DNA from: Chloroflexota bacterium
Lineage (GTDB): Bacteria > Chloroflexota > Dehalococcoidia > E44-bin15
Direction of reading: 5' to 3'
Length of the DNA stretch: 6,614 nt
NCBI GenBank assembly: GCA_015222405.1
Contig: JADFVG010000122.1
Coordinates: forward strand, 1-6,614
Position 1 is the stretch's first letter; each line of letters starts with the position of its first letter. Below are positions 1 to 4,322 of the stretch, piece by piece. Below the pieces are notes generated by a model that worked only from the letters and a program-made list of their open reading frames with translations, made no database searches and was not told where the DNA came from. Made by a program: the position numbers and the translations under genes.

Positions 1-390
1 CTCTATCCGCCAAAACACCTCATCAAGCCAGAGCTCGGTCTCACAGAAGCCTTGACCCCGCTCCTCATCAGCGAAGCCAAGGATCTCTATCAGATGGTAT
101 AGTATCTCAACCGGGGTATCGCCATCAAAGATGGCAAGGGCATGCCCTCCTCTGGCAGATATCTCCACGCCGGGGAAAATATATAACCCCTTCTCCCCCG
201 CTATCTGCCTCACCTTTTCAACAGACTCAGCGCTGTTGTGATCAGTGATGGCCATGGCATCGAGACCGGCGGCGATGGCAGCATCTACGATTTCCTCCAG
301 TGAGGTTTCGATGTTGGCCTCAGGCATTACATGGTCTACATAGCACGAGGATTCAGGGGTGTGAATATGCAAATCGATCTTCTTATACAT
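1..390 (-). CDS. PHP-domain metal-dependent protein, N-terminal part (3' end outside window)
   Basis: The first 130 residues of a PHP (polymerase and histidinol phosphatase) family protein; the reading frame stays open to base 1, so the C-terminus is missing. Seen directly: the protein opens MYKKIDLHIHT, giving the HxH motif at H8/H10, then AITDHN with D50-H51, GVEIS with E76, and GGHALAIF with H83. In PHP proteins these positions bind a two- or three-metal centre that hydrolyses phosphoesters. The ATG is fixed because HxH normally lies within the first dozen residues. It directly follows the TAA of yggT, in the same frame, and no Shine-Dalgarno sequence is visible upstream. The GHALAIF-DTP stretch reminds me of PHP domains at the N-terminus of larger ATPase-linked (TrlF-like) proteins, but this is memory-based inference. 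The substrate is unknown, and a stand-alone PHP phosphoesterase is equally possible. Confidence 0.85.
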   Translation of the reverse strand, partial: MYKKIDLHIHTPESSCYVDHVMPEANIETSLEEIVDAAIAAGLDAMAITDHNSAESVEKVRQIAGEKGLYIFPGVEISARGGHALAIFDGDTPVEILYHLIEILGFADEERGQGFCETELWLDEVFWRIE

Positions 391-630
391 TTATATGATA
401 GACGCGATGATTAGCAAAATGATGATAGCTATCATGGGGGTGATGTCGATCATGCCAATCCTGGGGATTATGCGGCGCAAGGGGGCCAGGATGGGCTCGG
501 TAATATAATCGAGGAAAGCTACTATCGGGTTGCGGCGAGAGATGGGAAACCAGGTGAGAATAGCACGGATAAAGATGATAAGGGCGAGCACGTTGCACAA
601 AATCGCGATAAACTCTCGGAAGGCGCTCAT
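391..630 (-). CDS. yggT: YggT family integral membrane protein
   Basis: A 79-residue membrane protein of the YggT family (COG0762). It has a hydrophobic helix at about residues 7-28, a basic loop, and a second hydrophobic segment at about 60-79. The family signature is clear: TEPILAPLRRIIP at 44-56 followed by GMIDITPMIA at 59-68. Most relatives are 80-100 residues, or about twice that when the unit is duplicated, so this is a short single-unit form. The molecular role is not settled; family members have been linked to membrane processes such as osmotic tolerance and, in plastid relatives, to organisation of thylakoid proteins or nucleoids. The ATG overlaps the TGA of proC in an ATGA arrangement, which suggests translational coupling; a run of Gs just upstream is a poor Shine-Dalgarno sequence. 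The stop is followed at once by the ATG of the PHP gene. Confidence 0.93.
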   Translation of the reverse strand: MSAFREFIAILCNVLALIIFIRAILTWFPISRRNPIVAFLDYITEPILAPLRRIIPRIGMIDITPMIAIIILLIIASII

Positions 631-1427
631 TCGCCCCCCAGGATTTTTGCTTTCTCATAGGCGGCAACGACGGCACGATCGATGAGGTCTCTAAAGCCAC
701 CCTCCTCTAGCTGGTGCAAAGCCTCTTCCGTCGTCCCCCCCGGAGATGTGACCATCTTTCTCAGCACCGCGGGCTGTTTTCCCGTCGTCTTGACCAGGCG
801 TGCTGTCCCCAGCACCGTCTCAAGCACCAACTCCATCGCCGTCTCCCGGGGCCAGCCAATATGTGCCGCAGCATCGACCAGCGCTTCGATGATGAGGAGG
901 ATATAGGCAGGGCCGCTGCCACTGACTGCGGTAGCGATATCGATGTATTCCTCATCGTTGACATAGATTTCCCTGCCCAATGCCCCCAGGATGGACTGTG
1001 CCATTTCCTTTTGCCCCTGGCTCACTTCATCGCTGGCGGTCCATACCGTGATCCCCTCGCCGATCTGAGCTGGGGTATTGGGCATGGCGCGCACCACCAA
1101 GTTGTGCTCTAAGCCTTTGCTAATTGTGGCCATACTCGCTCCGGCAACAATGGAAAGGAATAGCTGCTCCTTGGCCTGACCTTGCAAATCATCCATCACC
1201 TGTTTCAGGTTCTGGGGCTTGATGGCGAGAACAACAACCTCCGAGCCCTCTATCGCTTCACGATTGCTGGCCGAAGCCTTGATGCCATAGCCATGGCTCA
1301 GAGTGGAAAGGCGCTCACGGTCTACATCGCTGGCGGTGATGTCCTGGGGCCTGGCCACCCCCTGGCCCAGGACCCCCTTGATCATCGCCTCCCCCATGAT
1401 CCCACCACCGATGAAGGCTATCTTCAC
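627..1427 (-). CDS. proC: Pyrroline-5-carboxylate reductase
   Basis: A 266-residue cytoplasmic enzyme for the last step of proline synthesis: NAD(P)H-dependent reduction of 1-pyrroline-5-carboxylate to L-proline. The length is normal for the family (about 260-280). The N-terminal Rossmann fold starts at residue 2 with the dinucleotide loop GGGIMG at 7-12. Then come AIKPQ at 68-72, VRAMPNTPA at 112-120, and the helical dimerisation domain with the family signature AVSGSGPAY (167-175) and VTSPGGTTEEAL (226-237). The start is GTG, supported by the glycine loop position and by a good Shine-Dalgarno sequence six bases upstream. It lies between yggS (46-nt gap) and yggT (4-nt overlap), an arrangement also seen in other bacteria. 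No lesion or missing key residue was seen. Confidence 0.97.
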   Translation of the reverse strand: MKIAFIGGGIMGEAMIKGVLGQGVARPQDITASDVDRERLSTLSHGYGIKASASNREAIEGSEVVVLAIKPQNLKQVMDDLQGQAKEQLFLSIVAGASMATISKGLEHNLVVRAMPNTPAQIGEGITVWTASDEVSQGQKEMAQSILGALGREIYVNDEEYIDIATAVSGSGPAYILLIIEALVDAAAHIGWPRETAMELVLETVLGTARLVKTTGKQPAVLRKMVTSPGGTTEEALHQLEEGGFRDLIDRAVVAAYEKAKILGGE

Positions 1428-1433
1428 TATCCG

Positions 1434-1440
1434 CTCCTTT
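1434..1440 (-). promoter_or_regulatory. Ribosome-binding site of proC
   Basis: AAAGGAG on the minus strand, six bases before the GTG start of proC. It is the best site in this intergenic gap and supports the non-ATG start, since no ATG fits the position of the Rossmann glycine loop. Confidence 0.8.
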
Positions 1441-1473
1441 TTCGAACTTCAGGCTGTGGTTGACGAGGTCAGT

Positions 1474-2136
1474 TCACCTTCGCTGGCCAAAAATGGCGCG
1501 ACCGATTCTCACCATTGTTGCCCCCTCCTCCACCGCCACCTCGAAGTCATCGGTCATCCCCATGGAGAGGTGCTCCAAGCCCAATTCATCCCGCAACTGG
1601 CGCAATCTTTGAAAGATAGGGCGAACCTCCTCAGTATCCGCCACCATAGGGGCGATGGTCATCAGCCCCTTCACCTCCAGCCGGGGCAGGTGAGCGATCT
1701 CCTCCGCCGCCTGGGGTAGCTCTGCCACTGAAAAGCCGCTCCTCGTCCCCTCCCCAGAGACATTGACCTGGAGCAATACGGGAATAATAGCTTGGGCACG
1801 CTGGCTCACCGCCTCCGCTAGTCTAAGCGAGTTGATGCTATGGATTATATCAAAAATTTGAACTGCTGTCTTGACCTTATTGGTCTGAAGGTGTCCCACC
1901 ATGTGCCACATTGGCTGCAGTTCAAGGGTGGACAGGCGCTCTATCTTCGCCCTTGCCTCCTGAACCCTATTCTCGCCAATGTGCCTGATGCCTGCCTTGA
2001 TGGCAGCCTCAATAGCTTCAACCGCCACCCCCTTGGTCACGGCTACGATGGTGATGTCAGCAGGCGACCTCCCCGCTCTTTCGGCGGCCCTGTCAATGCG
2101 CCTTTCCAGCTCTCGAAGATTTCGCTCGATATCCAT
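1474..2136 (-). CDS. yggS: PLP homeostasis protein YggS/PipY (ProsC/PLPBP family)
   Basis: A 220-residue single-domain PLP-binding protein (COG0325). It has the alanine-racemase-like TIM-barrel fold but no known catalytic activity; relatives buffer pyridoxal phosphate and affect amino- and keto-acid balance. Seen directly: the PLP lysine in VAVTK at K35, GENRVQEA at 54-61, WHMVGHLQTNK at 77-87, NVSGEGTRSGF at 125-135, and the phosphate-binding end LSMGMTDDFEVAVEEGA through VRIGRAIFG at 190-217. The start is ambiguous. I chose ATG 2136 because MDIERNLRELERRI then aligns with the usual N-terminus and puts the lysine at the usual position near 36. ATG 2145 and GTG 2154 are in frame, and either would overlap the end of the radical SAM gene. 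With the chosen start the gap is two bases, so translation is probably coupled. Confidence 0.95.
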   Translation of the reverse strand: MDIERNLRELERRIDRAAERAGRSPADITIVAVTKGVAVEAIEAAIKAGIRHIGENRVQEARAKIERLSTLELQPMWHMVGHLQTNKVKTAVQIFDIIHSINSLRLAEAVSQRAQAIIPVLLQVNVSGEGTRSGFSVAELPQAAEEIAHLPRLEVKGLMTIAPMVADTEEVRPIFQRLRQLRDELGLEHLSMGMTDDFEVAVEEGATMVRIGRAIFGQRR

Positions 2137-2138
2137 AA

Positions 2139-3770
2139 TCAGCATACCCCGCACTCATGACACCCCGCCAGCGGGCAGGGTGCGGTCTCCTCACCACGAC
2201 CCACCTTCGCCAGCTCCAATTCTAGATAGCGAGGCTCAACCCCAGAATCCAGCATCGACCAGGGCAGCCTTTCGGTAGGGGAGAGCTGTCGGTTGACATA
2301 AAAATCAGCATCTATGGAACACTCCTCTAGTGCCCTGCGCCATGAGGAAAGCGACCTTCCCTCCATCCTCGCCAGCGCCTGAGCCAGCCTCGCGTCGCCT
2401 CGTGAAAGCACCCCCTGGACTACTGCCCAGGCTACGCTATCGGCCTTGATCTCGATGCCCTTGGGTCTAAGTCTGTTTTTGATTGTGGACAAGCGACGGC
2501 TGAGGATTTGGGCCTCGGCCATCGGAAGCCACTGGAAGGGGGTTCCCGCCTTGGGCACAAATGGAGCTACATTAAGGATAATATGGCTCCCTTTACCCTT
2601 GCTATCGACGCGCTCCTTCAGAGCGAGGGCCAGCTTCACCATCTCCTCGACATCATCATCGGTTTCCGTAGGCAGGCCGATCATAAAATAGAGCTTGATC
2701 TGCCTCAGGCCATGCTCTGCAACCTTATCTATGGCCTCATAGATATCCTTCTCCACTATCCCTTTATTAATCACGGTGCGCAATCTCTCGGAGCCTGCCT
2801 CAGGGGCGAGGGCGATGGTCTGCGCCCCGCCTTCGGCAAGCGCCCTGAGCGCCACCGACGACAGGGGGTGAACTCTGAGGGAGCTAACCGAGAGCTGGGC
2901 TCCCATCTGGCGTAGCCGGATCATGAGTTCTTCTATATCAGGATGATCTGAGACCGCAGCCGCCAGAAGCCCGATCCTTTTTTCATACCTGAGGCCGACC
3001 TCAGCTTGAGCCAGCAGGTTATCCAGGGAGCGAAAACGAAAAGGTCGAAATAAAAAGCCGGCGAGGCAGAAGCGGCAACCCCACCTGCAGCCGCGGGCAA
3101 CCTCCACCAGGTACATATTGCCCAGTTCCGTGTCCGGGGTCAAGATCACCGAGGTGGTGGCAAAATCATCGATGTCTGGCACCCATTGCCGGGAGATGGC
3201 TTTGCCATCATAAAGGCGGGGAACATAAATCCCAGGAAGTGAGGCCAGCATCTGGAGCAGCTCTTCTCTATCACCTGCGATGCCCCCGGCGAGGCCATCC
3301 AGTATCGAGGGCAGTATAGCCTCTGCCTCTCCGATAGCGAAGCAGTCGAAAAAGGGCGAAAGAGGCTCCGGGTTGGCGATGATGCATGGCCCGCCGGCGA
3401 TCACCAGGGGATGGGCTTGGCTGCGGTCAGCGGCAAAAAGGGGGATGGCGCTTGATTTGAGAATCTCGACCACATTGAAGTAGTCCAGTTCGTAGGAAAT
3501 AGAGAAGGCGAGGACAGCGAAATCATTGAGGGGGCGCTGCGATTCAAGGCTTTTTTGCGCCCTATCACTCCCGTCCCAGAAGACACGCTCACAGACGATG
3601 TTGTCGTAGCTATTGAGTAATCCATAAATAGTTTGAAAGCCGAGGTTCGACATACCGAGGTAATAGGTGTTGGGGTAGATTAGGGCTATAGGGACCTTGC
3701 CACCCCAATCTTTATAGATGGTGCCCTGCTCCTTCGAGAGCTTTCGCCTTGCCTGTTCGTTCCATGTCAT
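2139..3770 (-). CDS. Radical SAM protein, TIGR03960-like B12-binding-domain family
   Basis: A 543-residue radical SAM protein of unknown substrate. The N-terminal region (about 25-150) looks like the cobalamin-binding-type fold found in this group, starting PIALIYPNTYYLGMSNLG. It lacks an obvious DxHxxG cobalamin-ligating motif, so B12 binding is not shown. The radical SAM core follows: RGCRWGCRFC gives the 4Fe-4S ligands C228, C232 and C235, then EAGSERLR (324-331), the glycine-rich segment IKLYFMIGLPTET (358-370) and PKAGTPFQWLPM (406-417). A C-terminal extension includes SRGDARLAQAL (456-466) and ends in C532, C537, C540 and C543, possibly a further metal site. The start ATG is 37 nt after the preceding gene and has no clear Shine-Dalgarno sequence. 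In many bacteria this family sits beside a DUF2344 partner; none is visible here. Family assignment is by motif recognition. Confidence 0.85.
   Translation of the reverse strand: MTWNEQARRKLSKEQGTIYKDWGGKVPIALIYPNTYYLGMSNLGFQTIYGLLNSYDNIVCERVFWDGSDRAQKSLESQRPLNDFAVLAFSISYELDYFNVVEILKSSAIPLFAADRSQAHPLVIAGGPCIIANPEPLSPFFDCFAIGEAEAILPSILDGLAGGIAGDREELLQMLASLPGIYVPRLYDGKAISRQWVPDIDDFATTSVILTPDTELGNMYLVEVARGCRWGCRFCLAGFLFRPFRFRSLDNLLAQAEVGLRYEKRIGLLAAAVSDHPDIEELMIRLRQMGAQLSVSSLRVHPLSSVALRALAEGGAQTIALAPEAGSERLRTVINKGIVEKDIYEAIDKVAEHGLRQIKLYFMIGLPTETDDDVEEMVKLALALKERVDSKGKGSHIILNVAPFVPKAGTPFQWLPMAEAQILSRRLSTIKNRLRPKGIEIKADSVAWAVVQGVLSRGDARLAQALARMEGRSLSSWRRALEECSIDADFYVNRQLSPTERLPWSMLDSGVEPRYLELELAKVGRGEETAPCPLAGCHECGVC
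2164..2175. other. Short GC-rich inverted repeat at the radical SAM/yggS junction
   Basis: A perfect 5-bp inverted repeat (CCCGC/GCGGG, two-base centre) near the end of the radical SAM gene. In the mRNA it could form a small hairpin about 9-28 bases before the possible yggS starts, with the GGGGTG that might serve GTG 2154 beginning in its 3' arm. It codes for part of the cysteine-rich tail, so the symmetry may simply reflect codons. It has no U-tract and is not a terminator. Confidence 0.3.
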
Positions 3771-3807
3771 CTCATTGCCATTTCGGCCTGTAGTGCCTCT
3801 GCCTTCC

Positions 3808-4041
3808 TTATCTTAACATCTTTTGATCGCCCACTATGCCGATGTCTATGATTTTGCCGCAGTTGGGGCACGTTATCTCCAATCTCAGGGGGCGCATCAC
3901 TATCCTCTCGGCAACGGCAGTGACCATGCTGTCAATGGCATCGAGGCGAGCATCTAGGTTGTCGAGGCGCTTCTGGAACTGCTCCAGGCTCAGCCCTTCC
4001 TTCGCCACTGCCTTGCCCTCGGTTTTGTTTTTCTGTGTCAA
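3808..4041 (-). CDS. Small coiled-coil protein with a single CPxCG knuckle (unknown function)
   Basis: A 77-residue soluble protein that I do not recognise. A charged N-terminus (1-17) is followed by a very regular heptad helix: F22, L26, L29, L33, I36, V40, V43 and I47 are spaced 4-3-4-3-4-3-4, a strong sign of a parallel coiled coil. Next comes a short linker (MRPLRLEIT) and one zinc-knuckle half, CPNCGK, with C58 and C61, then a short tail. With only two cysteines, a four-cysteine metal site would need two chains, which the coiled coil could supply; this is inference. The start is TTG, which I accept because AGAGGAGG lies six bases upstream and the reading frame and composition are protein-like. 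It lies 24 nt downstream of the small membrane gene and 37 nt upstream of the radical SAM gene, so it is probably co-transcribed with both. Confidence 0.75.
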   Translation of the reverse strand: MTQKNKTEGKAVAKEGLSLEQFQKRLDNLDARLDAIDSMVTAVAERIVMRPLRLEITCPNCGKIIDIGIVGDQKMLR

Positions 4042-4047
4042 CTCCGC

Positions 4048-4055
4048 CCTCCTCT
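4048..4055 (-). promoter_or_regulatory. Strong ribosome-binding site deciding the TTG start of the coiled-coil/CPxCG gene
   Basis: AGAGGAGG on the minus strand, six bases before TTG. It is the closest match to the consensus in the window. It is the main reason to accept TTG as the start, because there is no ATG before residue 39 (in the middle of the coiled coil). Confidence 0.8.
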
Positions 4056-4065
4056 AGTTATTGAC

Positions 4066-4311
4066 TCAAAGCAAAAGCAGGCCACCGATAATGATCAAAA
4101 GCAAACCTATGATAACCGAGAGCCACCCCCCGACCCTCAGCGCCCCGGGCTCGATGCGCATCGGCCAGCGGGTGAGGAACTCCCGGAGGTCCCGGCGCTG
4201 GGAAAGGCCGTAGTTAAGGCCCCTCTCCTCGCCTCTAGCCCAGAGAAAGAAGATGAGGGCCATGATGAGGAAAAATCCCCCCATGCCCATGATTATCAAA
4301 TTATCGAGCAT
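4066..4311 (-). CDS. Small two-helix membrane protein (unknown function)
   Basis: An 81-residue protein with two hydrophobic segments, about 5-24 and 61-81, joined by a polar loop of about 36 residues that is rich in arginine (for example R39, R40, R43, R48, R52, R59). By the positive-inside rule the loop should face the cytoplasm, with both ends toward the outside; this topology is inference. There is no signal-peptide cleavage pattern, no cysteine and no motif that I can tie to a family. The ATG follows nrdJ by 11 nt, with AAAGGAG just upstream at an unusually short spacing of two bases. The second helix ends at the very last residues. It could be a small anchor or partner protein, but nothing in the sequence shows for what. 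Confidence 0.75.
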   Translation of the reverse strand: MLDNLIIMGMGGFFLIMALIFFLWARGEERGLNYGLSQRRDLREFLTRWPMRIEPGALRVGGWLSVIIGLLLIIIGGLLLL

Positions 4312-4313
4312 GG

Positions 4314-4320
4314 CTCCTTT
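4314..4320 (-). promoter_or_regulatory. Ribosome-binding site of the small membrane gene
   Basis: AAAGGAG on the minus strand lies in the 11-nt gap after the nrdJ stop. Its spacing to the ATG is only two bases, shorter than the usual five to nine, so initiation may be modest or depend on ribosomes finishing nrdJ. Confidence 0.55.
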
Positions 4321-4322
4321 CC

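Noticed and set aside
714..1112. Plus-strand open frame of 132 codons opposite proC
   Set aside because: Lies wholly opposite a clearly recognised gene and shows no family motif; a shadow caused by the codon bias of proC.
1428..1473. Internal promoter in the 46-nt gap between yggS and proC
   Set aside because: The gap is short and no convincing -35/-10 pair is visible; only the proC ribosome-binding site stands out.
1303..1719. Plus-strand open frame spanning the proC/yggS junction
   Set aside because: Antisense to two conserved genes, proline/histidine/leucine-rich low-complexity product, no motif or good ribosome-binding site.
2139..2158. ATG at 2158 on the minus strand as another yggS start
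   Set aside because: It is out of frame with yggS and soon meets a stop.
2164..2175. GC-rich inverted repeat as an intrinsic terminator
   Set aside because: Only 5 bp, inside a coding sequence, and not followed by a U-tract; the next gene starts immediately.
2508..2915. Plus-strand open frame of 135 codons opposite the radical SAM gene
   Set aside because: Antisense shadow; the minus-strand protein has conserved motifs across this region.
3767..3781. Four-codon mini-ORF on the minus strand (ATG GCA ATG AGA TGA) whose stop overlaps the radical SAM start
   Set aside because: Attractive as a coupling leader because the radical SAM gene lacks a clear ribosome-binding site, but it is so short that chance is the better explanation without conservation data.
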